From assembly GCF_028548475.1 (NCBI RefSeq), contig NZ_JAQQLE010000002.1:186001-250000 (forward strand): a stretch of 64,000 nucleotides of DNA, read 5' to 3'. Below, in pieces: positions 38,328-48,857 of the stretch. The notes beneath the pieces were generated by a model. The model worked only from the letters and a program-made list of their open reading frames with translations. It searched no databases and had not been told where the DNA came from. Position numbers and translations under genes: made by a program. Numbering within the stretch: position 1 is the first letter of the stretch; each line of letters begins with the position of its first letter. This DNA is from Vogesella margarita. Its GTDB lineage: Bacteria; Pseudomonadota; Gammaproteobacteria; Burkholderiales; Chromobacteriaceae.

Positions 38328-39242
38328 ATGTCGCACCCTGTTGCCCCGTCCGGACGCGGAATCGCGTTCTCGCTCGCCGCCTCGCTGCTGTTCGCGGTGC
38401 TGTCCGGCTATACCACCCTGCTGCGGCCGCTGGACGGGCTGGCCATCTTCGCCTGGCGCATGATCTGCACGCTGCCCGGCGTGCTGCTGATCGTGCACCT
38501 GACCCGCAAGCGCGAGGCGCTGGCCGCGCTGCTGCGCCGCTTCGTGCGCGAGCCGGCGCTGTGGGCGCTGGTGCCACTGATGGCGGCGCTGAACGCGGTA
38601 CAGCTGTGGGTGTTCCTGTGGGCGCCACTGAACGGGCAGACGGTGGCGGTGTCGATGGGCTACTTCCTGACGCCGCTGGTGATGGTGCTGGTCGGCCGTG
38701 TGCTGTACGGCGAGCGCATGTACCGGCTGCAGTGCATCGCGGTGGCGCTGGCGCTGCTGGGCGTGCTGCACGAGCTGTGGCTGACGCGCGCCATCGCCTG
38801 GCCGACGCTGCTGGTGGTGCTCGGCTACCCGCCGTACTTCGTGCTGCGCCGCCTCAGCAAGATGGAGCCGGTGTCTGGCTTCGCGCTGGAAATGCTGCTG
38901 ATCTTCCCGGTGGCGCTGCTGCTGCTCTACCAGCAGGGCGAGACGGCCTGGGGCGTGCTGGCGCAGCCGCTGTTCTGGCCGCTGCTGGCCGGCCTCGGCC
39001 TGATCAGCTCGGTGGCGCTGCTGCTCAACATCACCGCCAGCCACCTGCTGCCGATGGGGCTGTGGGGGCTGCTGGGTTATGTCGAGCCGGCGCTGCTGTT
39101 CCTGCTGGCGATCACCTTCCTCGGCGAGCCGCTGTCCGCCGACCGGCTGCTGACCTACGGTCCGATCTGGCTGGCGGTGCTGCTCACCGGTGTACACACC
39201 CTGCGCCAGCAGCGCAAGCAGTCGCCCGGCCCGGCGCACTGA
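38328..39242 (+). CDS. rarD: RarD-type EamA family transporter
   Basis: From ATG 38328 the product is 304 residues with ten hydrophobic helices. The RarD pattern is visible in [71 protein letters not shown] and [20 protein letters not shown]. RarD-type proteins are drug/metabolite transporters first linked to chloramphenicol sensitivity; the substrate is unknown. It ends 74 bases before ftsK. Confidence 0.88.
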   Translation: MSHPVAPSGRGIAFSLAASLLFAVLSGYTTLLRPLDGLAIFAWRMICTLPGVLLIVHLTRKREALAALLRRFVREPALWALVPLMAALNAVQLWVFLWAPLNGQTVAVSMGYFLTPLVMVLVGRVLYGERMYRLQCIAVALALLGVLHELWLTRAIAWPTLLVVLGYPPYFVLRRLSKMEPVSGFALEMLLIFPVALLLLYQQGETAWGVLAQPLFWPLLAGLGLISSVALLLNITASHLLPMGLWGLLGYVEPALLFLLAITFLGEPLSADRLLTYGPIWLAVLLTGVHTLRQQRKQSPGPAH

Positions 39243-39316
39243 GCCGGCGCAGGTGTACAATTCTGCCCCTGCGCGCCGCCGGCGCGCCTAAACCAGTTAC
39301 AGAAGCGGATCTCTCC

Positions 39317-42300
39317 ATGTTGTGGTTGCTGACCTTACCCCTGTTGTTTGTGGTGCTGCTGCTGTGGGCGCTGAACAGCGGCCGGCTGAAAAACACGCCC
39401 TTGCAGGCGCGCTGGGATGAGCTGTTCGCCGACGCGGCGGACGATGACGCCATGACGCCAGCACCGGGCGAGCCGCCCGCCGCCGAACTGCCGCCGGACG
39501 GACAGCCGTGGACGCCGCGCGCCACCCCGCGCCCGCCGCGGCGCAGCGGACTGCAGGCCGGGGACGACGTGGCCAGCGGCCCCGTCGCCGCAACGGTCGC
39601 GCCGGCCCCGGTCGAATCGTCACGGGTCGAGCTGCCACGGGTCGAGCTGCCGCAGGCGGTGCCGTCGCGCTACACCCGCAAGCCGGCACCCGCGGCCGCC
39701 GCGCAAGCCGACAGGCTGCCGGTGATCGGTCTGGCCGAAGTGCAGCACAACCTGCAAAGCGACGTGCAGCGGCGGCAGAAGCTGGCCGCCAGCGAACGCC
39801 GCCAGCGCCGCCTGCAGCGGCAGGACGAGGACAGCGCGCTGCCGCTGATCGACCCGGACGAGGTGCGCGCCAGCCTGCAGCAGCTGCACGGCAAGCGCGA
39901 CAGTGCACCGCCGCCGCCGAAGCCCACCGTGGTGCTGCAGCCGACGCCGGTGATGCGCAAGCCCTCGCTTGCCAGCCGCCCGGACGAGCAGACGCGGCAG
40001 CGCAATGCCGAGGCGCTGTTCGGCGCCGCTTCACGCTTTGGCGGTGCCGCCGCACCGGCCACGCCCGCGCCCGCCATGAAGCCGGCCAGCCCGCCGCCGG
40101 TGCGTGTCGCCAGTGTGCCGCCTGCCGCCACCAGCCAGCCGGTCGCGCCGAAGCCGCCCGTGTCACCCGTTTTGCCTGTGCCGCCGGTGGCCAGCGCCAT
40201 CATGCAAGCGGCGGTCGCCACGCCGCTGCCGACCGTTGACGCCCCCGTTGCCGATGACGCCGCGCTGCTCGTCGCCACCGCCGAGCCGGTGCGGCCAACC
40301 TTCGCCGTGCAGCAAGTGGCGGCCGCCGCGGCACCGACCACGGTCACCGCCGAGCCGGAAGAGTTCACCCCGTCGCCGACCGTCGCTACGCCGATGGCCA
40401 GCGCCTGGCTTGCCGCCATGTCCGACACGGAGACCGCTGCGGCCAGCGCCGCGCTGGCGGAGCCGCTGTCGGATGGCGCCGTCACCGTGTCGCCTCCCGT
40501 TGCGGAGATGGCCCAGGTACCGGCCGTAGAAGCGGGGGCAGCGGCAGAGCTTGAAGAGTCGGAAGAGGGTAGCGCGCTGACGGATGCCGCCGGCGCCGAC
40601 ATCGTCTGGCACCTGCTGGCCGACGACGAGCCGGAGTCCGAGGAGGCCGCCGAGGAGATTGTCGAGGACACCGCCCCCGCCGGCCTGGTGTGGCAGCTGA
40701 TCGACGAGCCGGCGCCTGCGGCCAACCTTGTTGCTGCACCTTTTGACGTGCCGGCGCAGCCCGACAGCGCCGAAACGTTGGCCGCAGCGCCCGCCACCGT
40801 AACCCCGGCGCCCAAACCGCACAGCGTGCCGGTGGTGTACGGCGACGCCTGCCTGCCGTCGCTGGACCTGCTGCGGCCGCCGGAAAGCGACAAGGCGGTG
40901 CAGAGCGAGGACTACCTGATCGAGCGCGGCATCCTGATCGAGGAAAAATGCGCCGAGTTCAAGGTGAAAGTGGCGGTGGTGGACGCCTACGCCGGCCCGG
41001 TGATCACCCGCTACGAGGTGGAGCCGGCGGTCGGCGTGCGCGGCAGCCAGGTGGTGAACCTGGCCAAGGACCTGTCGCGCGCGCTGGGCGTGGCCTCCAT
41101 CCGCGTGGTGGAAACCATTCCCGGCAAGACCTGCATGGGGCTGGAGTTGCCGAACCCGAAACGGCAGATGATCCGCCTGTCGGAGATCTTCGGCGCCGGT
41201 GTGTTCCAGCACTCCGCATCCAAGCTGACGCTGGCGCTGGGGCAGGACATCAGCGGCGCGCCGGTGGTGATGGACCTGGCCAAGGCGCCGCACCTCTTAG
41301 TGGCCGGCACCACCGGCTCCGGCAAGTCGGTGGGCGTCAACGCGATGATCTTGTCGATGCTGTACAAGGCGACGCCGGACGAAGTGCGCTTCATCATGAT
41401 CGACCCCAAGATGCTGGAGCTGTCGGTGTACAACGACATCCCGCACCTGCTGGCGCCGGTGGTGACCGACATGAAGCTGGCGGCCAACGCGCTGAACTGG
41501 TGCGTGGGCGAGATGGAAAAACGCTACCGGCTGATGAGCCACCTCGGCGTGCGCAACCTGGCCGGCTACAACGACAAGGTGCGTGCCGCCGAGGCCGCCG
41601 GCAGCCGTTTGCGCAACCCGTTCAGCCTGACCCCGGAAACCCCGGAGCCGCTGGCCACGTTGCCCTTCATCGTGGTGGTGGTGGACGAGTTCGCCGACCT
41701 GATGATGGTGGCCGGCAAGAAGATCGAGGAGCTGATCGCGCGGCTGGCGCAGAAGGCGCGTGCCGCCGGCATCCATTTGATTCTGGCCACGCAGCGGCCG
41801 TCGGTGGACGTGATTACCGGCCTGATCAAGGCCAACATCCCGACCCGCATCGCGTTCCAGGTGTCCAGCAAGATCGACAGCCGGACCATTCTGGACCAGA
41901 TGGGCGCCGAGAGCCTGCTGGGGCAGGGCGACATGCTGTTCCTGCCGCCGGGCACCGGTTACCCGCAGCGCGTGCACGGGGCGTTTGTTACCGACGAGGA
42001 GGTGCATGCCATCGTCGAGGACCTGAAGCAGTGGGGCGAGCCGGACTACGTGGAAGGCCTGCTCACCGGCGAATCGGTGGCCGACGACGAACAGGCGGAC
42101 GCCAAGGGCCGTGCGGCGGCCGCGAGCGAGAGCGACCCGCTGTACGACGAGGCGGTCGAGATCGTGCTGCGCACGCGCAAGGCGTCGATCTCCTCGGTGC
42201 AGCGCCAGCTGCGCATCGGCTACAACCGGGCTGCGCGGCTGATCGAGGACATGGAAGCCGCCGGCATCGTGTCGGCGATGGAAAGCAACGGCAACCGCAC

Positions 42301-42331
42301 GGTGCTGGTGCCGCAGCGCGGCGACTACTGA
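39317..42331 (+). CDS. ftsK: FtsK/SpoIIIE-type DNA translocase with a single membrane helix
   Basis: A 1004-residue hexameric DNA pump. Unlike E. coli FtsK, which has four membrane helices, only one is visible (residues 2-18, [17 protein letters not shown]). A ~470-residue Pro/Ala-rich linker follows. The motor has Walker [16 protein letters not shown] (about 664), Walker [12 protein letters not shown] (about 788), [17 protein letters not shown] and [14 protein letters not shown]. The C-terminal gamma winged helix (941-1004, [19 protein letters not shown]...[10 protein letters not shown]) reads polar KOPS-like sites. Three repeat copies sit in the linker. A -10-like TACAAT is at 39256-39261. 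Strong terminator after. Confidence 0.92.
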   Translation: MLWLLTLPLLFVVLLLWALNSGRLKNTPLQARWDELFADAADDDAMTPAPGEPPAAELPPDGQPWTPRATPRPPRRSGLQAGDDVASGPVAATVAPAPVESSRVELPRVELPQAVPSRYTRKPAPAAAAQADRLPVIGLAEVQHNLQSDVQRRQKLAASERRQRRLQRQDEDSALPLIDPDEVRASLQQLHGKRDSAPPPPKPTVVLQPTPVMRKPSLASRPDEQTRQRNAEALFGAASRFGGAAAPATPAPAMKPASPPPVRVASVPPAATSQPVAPKPPVSPVLPVPPVASAIMQAAVATPLPTVDAPVADDAALLVATAEPVRPTFAVQQVAAAAAPTTVTAEPEEFTPSPTVATPMASAWLAAMSDTETAAASAALAEPLSDGAVTVSPPVAEMAQVPAVEAGAAAELEESEEGSALTDAAGADIVWHLLADDEPESEEAAEEIVEDTAPAGLVWQLIDEPAPAANLVAAPFDVPAQPDSAETLAAAPATVTPAPKPHSVPVVYGDACLPSLDLLRPPESDKAVQSEDYLIERGILIEEKCAEFKVKVAVVDAYAGPVITRYEVEPAVGVRGSQVVNLAKDLSRALGVASIRVVETIPGKTCMGLELPNPKRQMIRLSEIFGAGVFQHSASKLTLALGQDISGAPVVMDLAKAPHLLVAGTTGSGKSVGVNAMILSMLYKATPDEVRFIMIDPKMLELSVYNDIPHLLAPVVTDMKLAANALNWCVGEMEKRYRLMSHLGVRNLAGYNDKVRAAEAAGSRLRNPFSLTPETPEPLATLPFIVVVVDEFADLMMVAGKKIEELIARLAQKARAAGIHLILATQRPSVDVITGLIKANIPTRIAFQVSSKIDSRTILDQMGAESLLGQGDMLFLPPGTGYPQRVHGAFVTDEEVHAIVEDLKQWGEPDYVEGLLTGESVADDEQADAKGRAAAASESDPLYDEAVEIVLRTRKASISSVQRQLRIGYNRAARLIEDMEAAGIVSAMESNGNRTVLVPQRGDY
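40718..40730 (+). repeat. Exact copy of the 13-base uptake-like repeat inside the ftsK linker
   Basis: Exact GCGGCCAACCTTG, reading A-A-N-L-V in the low-complexity linker. Near-copies are at 40291-40303 (12 of 13) and 40773-40785 (11 of 13) in the same linker. Confidence 0.8.
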
Positions 42332-42348
42332 GCCGCTTCTCCGGCAGC

Positions 42349-42377
42349 AAAACGGCAGCCCGCGGGCTGCCGTTTTT
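42349..42377 (+). terminator. Terminator after ftsK
   Basis: Perfect arms cggcagcccg/cgggctgccg with AAAA before and TTTTT after, 17 bases past the stop. Confidence 0.9.
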
Positions 42378-42429
42378 CATGGCGGGAACCGGCCGCGCGT
42401 TCTCTGCTGCCAACCTTGATGTCGCCGGC

Positions 42430-43533
42430 TCAGGCCACCGTTTTCAGCTCGCCCAGCATGCGTTCCAGCCCGCCCATCACGCTGGCGTTGGCCTGCTCCA
42501 TCGCCGCCAGCTCGTGCAGCGCGGCGTCGGGTTTGCCGGTATAGAACAGCTCCAGCGCGCGGCGCGCGTGCTGGTGTACTTCGCGGTGCGGGCCTTCCAG
42601 CGCGCCGTAGCCGGGCAGGCGCGAGAAGCTTTCCTTGCCGTCGCCGGCGTAGTACCACTGGCCGAGGCGGCATTGCGTCTCGTCCGGCAGCTGTTCCGGG
42701 CGCAGGCTGGAGATGCCCATGAACACCTTGTACACCTCCAGCTTCATCGCCAGCTCTTCCAGGTTGGCCAGCTCGACGCCGGACAGCTGCGCGGCGGCGG
42801 CGATGGTGATTTCCATGTGCTGCGCCTGGTCGTACAGTCGTTGCATGCTGTGCATCGCCTGTTCGCTGTCGCCGGAGAAGCGGCTGGCGTCGTCGGCGCC
42901 CTGCTGCATGGTGTGCCTGGCGCTCTCGGTCTCGGCCTGGATCTGGCCGACCAGGCCGGCGATCTCGGTGGTGGCCTTGGCGGTGCGTTCGGCCAGCTTG
43001 CGCACCTCGTCGGCGACCACGGCGAAGCCGCGGCCGGATTCGCCGGCGCGCGCGGCCTCAATCGCCGCATTCAGCGCCAGAAGGTTGGTCTGGTCCGCGA
43101 TGTCCTTGATCAGGCGCACGATGCCGCCGATCTGCTCCGCCTGCTGGTGCAGGGTGGCGACGTTGGTGGACGCCTGTTCGATGCGCTGGAACATGGTCTT
43201 CAGGTTGCCGGCGATCAGCTGGAAATCGCTGCGGTTGCCGTCGGCCTGCGCCGCCATCGCGTGCGCGGCGTCCTTCTCCTGGCCGAGGCTGCCGGCCAGC
43301 CCCTGGAACGAGTGCTGCACCCCGCCCAGCGAGTTGCCGAAGCTGCCGATGTTGGCGAACACCCCCTGCAGCATCGCGCGTTCGCGCGTCAGCGTGTCCA
43401 GCTGCGCGCGCTGGCTGGCGTGCTCGCTCTCCAGTGCGGCGAGGCGGGCCTGCAGCTGCCGGTTTTCCTGTTGCAGCGTGGTGTTGTCGTTCTGGGCTTG
43501 CTGCAGGGCAGCGCGGGTGTGGCGGAAGAACAT
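42430..43533 (-). CDS. Soluble methyl-accepting chemoreceptor with C-terminal CZB zinc domain
   Basis: From ATG 43533 the product is 367 residues with no membrane helix. An N-terminal coiled-coil (10-60) leads to a short MCP signalling domain whose hairpin tip reads [36 protein letters not shown], the binding site for CheA/CheW. The C-terminus is a CZB domain with CRLGQWYY and [13 protein letters not shown] (Cys, His, His). The usual first CZB histidine is not evident in [15 protein letters not shown] receptors sense zinc or hypochlorite. Other chemotaxis genes are absent here. Confidence 0.88.
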   Translation of the reverse strand: MFFRHTRAALQQAQNDNTTLQQENRQLQARLAALESEHASQRAQLDTLTRERAMLQGVFANIGSFGNSLGGVQHSFQGLAGSLGQEKDAAHAMAAQADGNRSDFQLIAGNLKTMFQRIEQASTNVATLHQQAEQIGGIVRLIKDIADQTNLLALNAAIEAARAGESGRGFAVVADEVRKLAERTAKATTEIAGLVGQIQAETESARHTMQQGADDASRFSGDSEQAMHSMQRLYDQAQHMEITIAAAAQLSGVELANLEELAMKLEVYKVFMGISSLRPEQLPDETQCRLGQWYYAGDGKESFSRLPGYGALEGPHREVHQHARRALELFYTGKPDAALHELAAMEQANASVMGGLERMLGELKTVA

Positions 43534-43600
43534 GCGGATTCCCCTCGGGTGGTGGTTGCCGCATCTTACGCGGCGGCGGGCGGTAGGCAAATCGGGCAGA

Positions 43601-44809
43601 TCAAGTTTCCGGCGATGATGGCTGCAGCCAGCGCTCGGTGGGGCGGGCAAAGGCCAGCGTCGGCGTGCCGTGCCAGTCGGCGGCGCGTTGCAGCGCGCGC
43701 AGCAGGTCGTCGCGCAGGCGCTGTGTCTGGCGCACGCCGGCCTCCAGATACAGCGCCTTGACCTCGAACACGCCCTGCGCGCGGTGCGCCTTGGCGTCCA
43801 GCCGCCCGACCAGGCGGCCGCGGCTGAGCACGGGCAACACGAAGTAGCCGAACTGGCGCCGCGAGGCCGGGGTGTAGCACTCGATGCGGTAGTCGAAGCC
43901 GAACAGTTCGCTCGCGCGCTTGCGGTCCCACACCACCGGGTCGAACGGCGACAGCAGCGTGGTGGCGGTGGCGCGCAGGCTGTCGTCCAGCGCCGCCTCG
44001 CGCAGGCTGTGGTGCACGAACACCTGGTGCGGCCAACCTTCGACGCGCGCCGGCAACAGTTCGCCCTCGTCGGCCAGCTGGTGCAGCAGCGCGTCGTACT
44101 TGCCGCGCTTCAGGCGGTAGTAGTCGGCGACCCAGCCGGTCTTGACGAGGCCCAGCGCGCGGCAGCTGGCGCGCACCATGTCGCGCTGCGCCGCCTCCGG
44201 CGTCGGCAGGTCGCGCGCATCGTCCCAGCCGGGCAGCACCCGCTCGGCCAGGTCGTACACGCGCTGGAAATTCTGCCGCTCGCGCACCATCAGCCGGCCG
44301 CTGCAGAACAGTACCTCCAGATGGCGTTTCTCCGGCTTCCAGTCCCACCAGCCGTTGCCCTTGCCGCCCTGGCGCTCGAAGTCGCGCGAACGCACCGGGC
44401 CGTGGGCGCGGATGTGTTCGACCAAGGCGTCGATCTCGGCGTGATGCTTGTTCATCCATTCCACCGAGAATTTCCAGCCCATCGCCGCCGGGTCCAGCAT
44501 GCGGTGGCGCAGCAGGCGGTAGTCCTCGACGGGCACGAAGCAGGCCTCGTGCGCCCAGTATTCGAACAGCGCGCCCTCGGCCAGCAGCGCGTCCAGCCAC
44601 GCCGGGTCGTAGTGGCCGAGGCGGCTGAACAGCACGAGGTAAGGGCTGCGCGCGACCACGCTGATGGTGTCGATCTGCAGCAGCGCCATGCGGCGGATGG
44701 CGGCGAGCACGTCGGCCTTGGCGGCCTTGCGGCGCGGCGGGGTGGCGAGGCCCTGTGCGTGCAGGTGCAGCGCCCGGGCGTGCGGGAGGGACAGGTGCAG
44801 GTGGCTCAT
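43601..44809 (-). CDS. ycaQ: YcaQ/AlkX-type DNA glycosylase (winged helix, crosslink repair)
   Basis: From ATG 44809 the product is 402 residues, close to E. coli YcaQ. The N-terminal tandem winged-helix core carries [18 protein letters not shown], whose Q-I-D (residues 45-47) matches the QxD catalytic motif of the AlkX branch rather than QxQ of AlkZ. Further family spots are [48 protein letters not shown] and [18 protein letters not shown]-like text. The enzyme unhooks interstrand crosslinks and removes bulky alkylated purines. The open frame extends far upstream without similarity. Confidence 0.9.
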   Translation of the reverse strand: MSHLHLSLPHARALHLHAQGLATPPRRKAAKADVLAAIRRMALLQIDTISVVARSPYLVLFSRLGHYDPAWLDALLAEGALFEYWAHEACFVPVEDYRLLRHRMLDPAAMGWKFSVEWMNKHHAEIDALVEHIRAHGPVRSRDFERQGGKGNGWWDWKPEKRHLEVLFCSGRLMVRERQNFQRVYDLAERVLPGWDDARDLPTPEAAQRDMVRASCRALGLVKTGWVADYYRLKRGKYDALLHQLADEGELLPARVEGWPHQVFVHHSLREAALDDSLRATATTLLSPFDPVVWDRKRASELFGFDYRIECYTPASRRQFGYFVLPVLSRGRLVGRLDAKAHRAQGVFEVKALYLEAGVRQTQRLRDDLLRALQRAADWHGTPTLAFARPTERWLQPSSPET

Positions 44810-44909
44810 GCGGCGTGCCGTGGCATCGGGATAAGCCGACAGCATAGCGCGTCCGCCACGCGGCGGGGAAGGGGCGTCGCCGCGCCATGATCGCGGGTGG
44901 CCGGCATGA

Positions 44910-44941
44910 GAAGGTTGGCCGCAATGTTGCGGCCAAGCTTG
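44910..44941. repeat. Head-to-head pair of near-consensus uptake-like repeats
   Basis: Two 12-of-13 copies, 44910-44922 (minus) and 44929-44941 (plus), six bases apart in the 158-base gap between ycaQ and trhO. They can form a hairpin with one mismatch but no T-run follows. It would lie just past the trhO stop. Confidence 0.75.
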
Positions 44942-44967
44942 TGTGGCGTCGGGACCTGAGCAGGCGC

Positions 44968-45909
44968 TCAGTCCTCGCCGTGCACCATGCTGCGGCCCAG
45001 CGGATTGGGCTGGTTGCGCCGGCGCGCGAGCTCGATCTGCTTCTGCCGCTCGCGAGCCTTGGCGCGGGTTTTCTCGCTGAGCGTATCCCAGCAGTGCGGG
45101 CAGCTGATGCCGGGGCTGTAGTGTTCGGAGGCACGCTCGGCGGCCGACACCGGCTGGCGGCAGGCGTGACACAGCTCGTACTCGCCTTCGCTCAGGTCGT
45201 GGCGCACGGTGACGCGGTTGTCGAACACGAAGCAGTCGCCCTGCCACAGGCTTTGTTCCGCCGGCACTTCTTCCAGGTATTTCAGGATGCCGCCCTGCAG
45301 GTGGTACACCTCGGCAAAGCCCTCGTTCAGCATGTAGCTGGAGGCCTTCTCGCAGCGGATGCCGCCGGTGCAGAACATCGCCACCTTCTTGTGCACCGCC
45401 GGGTCGAAGTGCTGTTTCACGTACTCGGGGAATTCGCGGAAGCTGGCGGTTTTCGGGTCGATCGCGCGCTTAAAGCTGCCGATGGCGACCTCGTAGTCGT
45501 TGCGGGTGTCGATGACCAGCACTTCCGGGTCGCTGATGAGGGCGTTCCAGTCCTGCGGCTTGACGTAGGTGCCGACGGTCTTGTTGGGGTCGACGCCGGG
45601 CACGCCCAGGGTGACAATTTCCTTCTTCAGCTTGACCTTGGTGCGGTAGAACGGCTGCTCGTCGCAGTACGATTCCTTGTGCTCCAGCGCCGCCATGCGT
45701 GGGTCGCTTTTCAGCCAGGCCAGCAGCGCGTCGATGCCCTCGCGGCTGCCGGCGACGGTGCCGTTGATGCCTTCTTCGGCCAGCAGCAGCGTGCCCTTGA
45801 CGTCATTGGCCAGCATGGCCTGGTGCAGCGGTTCGCGCAGCGCGACGTAGTCGGTCAGGGTGACAAACCGGTACAGCGCGGCGACGACGATGGGGTGGTG
45901 GGTGTGCAT
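44968..45909 (-). CDS. trhO: tRNA uridine(34) hydroxylase TrhO (YceA-type rhodanese)
   Basis: TrhO makes 5-hydroxyuridine at the tRNA wobble position using O2, an early step of cmo5U/mcmo5U synthesis. The 313-residue product has an N-terminal acylphosphatase-like domain ([22 protein letters not shown]), then a rhodanese domain with [16 protein letters not shown] and [15 protein letters not shown] (Cys180, Cys186). A Cys-rich tail (CHACRQPVS...CPHCWD) probably binds zinc. The ATG at 45909 is preferred to the longer frame. Confidence 0.93.
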   Translation of the reverse strand: MHTHHPIVVAALYRFVTLTDYVALREPLHQAMLANDVKGTLLLAEEGINGTVAGSREGIDALLAWLKSDPRMAALEHKESYCDEQPFYRTKVKLKKEIVTLGVPGVDPNKTVGTYVKPQDWNALISDPEVLVIDTRNDYEVAIGSFKRAIDPKTASFREFPEYVKQHFDPAVHKKVAMFCTGGIRCEKASSYMLNEGFAEVYHLQGGILKYLEEVPAEQSLWQGDCFVFDNRVTVRHDLSEGEYELCHACRQPVSAAERASEHYSPGISCPHCWDTLSEKTRAKARERQKQIELARRRNQPNPLGRSMVHGED

Positions 45910-46027
45910 CGGTGGTCTCCAGGTGGTCGCCCGCGTAAAGGGCGGACCGGGGCGCGCCGGAATTGGCGCAGCCGGCAAGTTTACCCCAGGCCGGCACGGC
46001 GGCCAACGCGGTGCCGCTCGCTGGCGG

Positions 46028-47452
46028 TCAGCGCGCGATGCGGTTGCGGCCGTCGCGCTTGGCCTGGTACAGCAGCGCGTCGACGCGGCCGATCAGCGCG
46101 TCGATGGCATCGTGGCGCCCGGCGAATTCGGTGACGCCGATGCTGACCGAGGTGTACAGCTCGCCCTTGCCGGTGTTCAGCGGCTGCATGCCGATCAGCT
46201 GGCAGATGCGCTGCAGCGGCACCATCGCATCGTCGGCGCCGGCATCCGGAAAGAGGATCATGAATTCCTCGCCGCCCCAGCGGTAGACGCGGTCGATGGT
46301 GCGCACGCTGTCCTGCATCAGCACCGCCACCGCGCGCAGTACCTCGTCGCCGGTCTGGTGGCCGTAGCTGTCGTTGATGCGCTTGAAGTGGTCGATGTCC
46401 AGCAGCGCCAACGCGAAGCGGCGGCCGCGGCGGATGGCGCGCTCCTGTTCTTCCTGCAGCCGGATGTAGAAGGCGTGGCGGTTGCCAAGGCCGGTCAGGC
46501 TGTCGCTGTAGGCCATGGTCTCCAGCTGCTTCTGCACCTCGCGCAGCGCGCGGGTGCGCTCGGCGACGCGCTGTTCCAGCGTGTGGTTGACGTCGTCCAG
46601 CTGCTGGATCACCAGTCCGATGCAGTGCGGCGCCAGCCCCACCGACAGGATCATCAGCGACAGCGCGACGTAGCTCAGGCTGTGTTCGTAGGCCAGCTGC
46701 GGCCCCAGTTCGCTCAGCAACAGCAACAGGCTGGCGAGGGTGAGCAGCGCCACCGCGATGCTGGAGCCGACGATGCGGTAGCGGATGGCGACATAGATCA
46801 GCGTCAGCCCCAGCAGCCAGATCAGCCACGGGTGCACGCCCTGCGCCAGCAGCAGCGGCAGCGCCACCAGCGCCGCGATTTTCAGCGTGAGCCCCGCCAG
46901 CCGCGGCCACGGCACCTCGCGCAGCACCAGGTACAGCGGAGTGACCACGAACAGGCCCAGGCAATCGCCGGCGGTCATCATCGCCAGCCCGGCCAGATGG
47001 CCCTGTGCGGTGGCCGGCGCGCCGAGTTCGTGGTTGATCAGGTACATCGCCCAGGTGGTCAGCAGTGGCGGCAGCAGGCACACGCGCCAGAAGAAGCGCT
47101 GTAGGCCGGCGACGTCGTTCAGCAGGCGCCGCGACGCGCCGCAGCCGCGCCACGCCAGCCAGCTTTGCAGGCTGTCGAACGGCGCCAGCAGCAGCCCGGC
47201 CAGCAGCGCGGTGCCCCAGCTGCCGCCGAAGAACAGCCAGCCGCCGGCATTGGCGATGGCGCTGGACAGCAGCACCAGCGGCAGGCCGCGCCGGCCGGCC
47301 AGCAGCAGCATGATCAGGCCGATGCCGGAGGGCAGCCACACCACGGTCAGCGAGGACGGCGGTTTCGCCGCCAGCCACATGCCCAGCCAGGCCAGGCTCA
47401 CGTAGAGCAGGACCAGTAACAGCGCGTGGTGGTAGCGGGGAGAAGTCGTCAT
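46028..47452 (-). CDS. MASE1-domain diguanylate cyclase (GGDEF)
   Basis: The 474-residue product has an N-terminal MASE1 membrane sensor of about eight to ten helices ([21 protein letters not shown] is the family signature) over about 290 residues. A coiled-coil ([24 protein letters not shown]) and a GGDEF domain follow, with [17 protein letters not shown] five residues before GGEEF is an intact I-site. It should synthesise c-di-GMP in response to an unknown membrane signal. A GTG three codons upstream (47461) is an alternative start. Confidence 0.92.
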   Translation of the reverse strand: MTTSPRYHHALLLVLLYVSLAWLGMWLAAKPPSSLTVVWLPSGIGLIMLLLAGRRGLPLVLLSSAIANAGGWLFFGGSWGTALLAGLLLAPFDSLQSWLAWRGCGASRRLLNDVAGLQRFFWRVCLLPPLLTTWAMYLINHELGAPATAQGHLAGLAMMTAGDCLGLFVVTPLYLVLREVPWPRLAGLTLKIAALVALPLLLAQGVHPWLIWLLGLTLIYVAIRYRIVGSSIAVALLTLASLLLLLSELGPQLAYEHSLSYVALSLMILSVGLAPHCIGLVIQQLDDVNHTLEQRVAERTRALREVQKQLETMAYSDSLTGLGNRHAFYIRLQEEQERAIRRGRRFALALLDIDHFKRINDSYGHQTGDEVLRAVAVLMQDSVRTIDRVYRWGGEEFMILFPDAGADDAMVPLQRICQLIGMQPLNTGKGELYTSVSIGVTEFAGRHDAIDALIGRVDALLYQAKRDGRNRIAR

Positions 47453-47585
47453 GGCGGGCACGGGCAGGGGCTGTCGGTTGCGGCAGGCGGTCGCTGCCGC
47501 CTGCTGTTGTGGCCATTATCGGCCGATAACCCTGCGCCGACCAAGGGCTAAATGTGATCCATGTCAGCCGTTATCGCGATGGCGC

Positions 47586-47607
47586 TTGCGGCCAACGTTG
47601 GCCGCAA
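47586..47607. repeat. Perfect 22-base palindrome of the uptake-like repeat
   Basis: TTGCGGCCAACG paired with CGTTGGCCGCAA gives a perfect 22-base palindrome equal to two overlapping 12-of-13 copies. It directly abuts the A-run of the tal terminator, between tal and the MASE1-GGDEF gene. Confidence 0.85.
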
Positions 47608-47639
47608 AAAAAACGGCGACCGTGCGGTCGCCGTTTTTT
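47606..47639 (-). terminator. Terminator after tal
   Basis: Arms cggcgacc/ggtcgccg with a four-base loop, eight A on one side and TTTTTT on the other, so it works for minus-strand tal (stop 47658). Confidence 0.88.
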
Positions 47640-47657
47640 CATGCGCGATGTCCAGGC

Positions 47658-48719
47658 TCAGGCGGTGAGCTGCAGCAGCTCGGCAAACGCCTTCTCGAAC
47701 AGCGCGAGGCCATCGCGCTGCAGCTGCTCGCCGACGGCGTCAAAGTCGATGCCGGCAGCCTCTGCCGCGGCCAGCGTGGCCAGCGCCGCGTCGCCGTCGG
47801 CGGCCAGCGTGGCGGCGGCGTGACCGTGGTCGCGGAAAAGCGCCAGCGTGGCATCCGGCACGGTGTTGACGGTGTCGGCGCCGATCAGGCTCTCCACGTA
47901 CAGCACGTCGGAGTAGGCCGCGTTCTTGGTGCCGGTGGACGCCCACAGCAGGAACTGCGGCCGCGCGCCGGCGGCGTGCAGCGCGGCGAACTCGGCGCCG
48001 TGGAAGCGCTGCAGGTAGCGCCGGTAGGCGGCCTTGGCCAGCGCGATCGCCGCCTTGCCCTGCAGTTCGGCCGGCAGTTGTGGATCGAGCAGGCTGTCGA
48101 CGCGCGACAGGAAGAAGCTGGCCACCGCCTTGACGTGACGCAGCGGCTGGCCGGCGGCGTGGCGCGCGGTGAGGCCGGCGAGGTAGGCATCCCACACCGC
48201 CTCGACCTGCTTCAGCGAGAACAGCAGCGTGATGTTGACGTTGACGCCCTCGGCGGTCAGCGTGCGGAAGGCGGCGATGCCCTCCGGTGTGGCCGGGATC
48301 TTGATCATCGCGTTCGGGCGGTCGATCGCCGCCCACAGGCGGCGCGCGGCGGCGAGGGTGCCGGCTTCGTCGTGCGCCAGCGCTGGCGACACTTCCAGCG
48401 ACACGTAGCCGTCGTCGCCACTGGTGGCGCGGTACTGCGGCAGGGTGAGGTCGCAGGCTGCCCGGATGTCGGCGATGACCAGCGTCTCGTAGCGCTGTTC
48501 GGCGCTCAGTGTGGCGTCGGTCTTGAGCTGGGCCAGCTCGTCGCGGTAGCGCGGGTCGGTGCTGATCGCCTTGTGGAAGATGGCCGGATTGGAGGTGACG
48601 CCGGCGATGCCGTCGTCGGCCAGCAGGCGGGCCAGTTCGCCGCTGGCGATCAGTTCGCGCGACAGGTTGTCCAGCCAGATGCGCTGGCCGAAGGGGCGGA
48701 TGGCTTGTAGACGATTCAT
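47658..48719 (-). CDS. tal: Transaldolase
   Basis: Transaldolase moves a three-carbon dihydroxyacetone unit between sedoheptulose-7-P and glyceraldehyde-3-P in the pentose phosphate pathway. From ATG 48719 the product is 353 residues, the longer bacterial class. DGIAGVTSNPAIFHKAI near the start, NAMIKIPATPEGI with the Schiff-base Lys140, and GVNVNITLLFSLKQVEAV confirm the TIM barrel family. It is a single gene with its own terminator. Confidence 0.95.
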   Translation of the reverse strand: MNRLQAIRPFGQRIWLDNLSRELIASGELARLLADDGIAGVTSNPAIFHKAISTDPRYRDELAQLKTDATLSAEQRYETLVIADIRAACDLTLPQYRATSGDDGYVSLEVSPALAHDEAGTLAAARRLWAAIDRPNAMIKIPATPEGIAAFRTLTAEGVNVNITLLFSLKQVEAVWDAYLAGLTARHAAGQPLRHVKAVASFFLSRVDSLLDPQLPAELQGKAAIALAKAAYRRYLQRFHGAEFAALHAAGARPQFLLWASTGTKNAAYSDVLYVESLIGADTVNTVPDATLALFRDHGHAAATLAADGDAALATLAAAEAAGIDFDAVGEQLQRDGLALFEKAFAELLQLTA

Positions 48720-48857
48720 GGTGCGGGTCCCGGTTGTCGGTTTCATTTTTTGGCACCCCATCGTAGCGTGCGGCCGCGCTGAAGCAAAGGGACTACAGCG
48801 CGGCGGCCCGGGCCTGTCGCCGGTACATCGGCGACTACGCGCCGTGCGGCGGCCGCA

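Noticed and set aside
38252-39316. Long in-frame extension upstream of ftsK
   Set aside because: It runs through rarD in another frame; the ATG at 39317 begins a membrane helix as expected and a -10-like element lies just upstream.
41476-41488. Further GCGGCCAAC-type words in genes (e.g. 41480, 46004, 52930, 63563)
   Set aside because: Only 10 or so of 13 positions agree and they encode common Ala-Ala-Asn; not counted as repeat copies.
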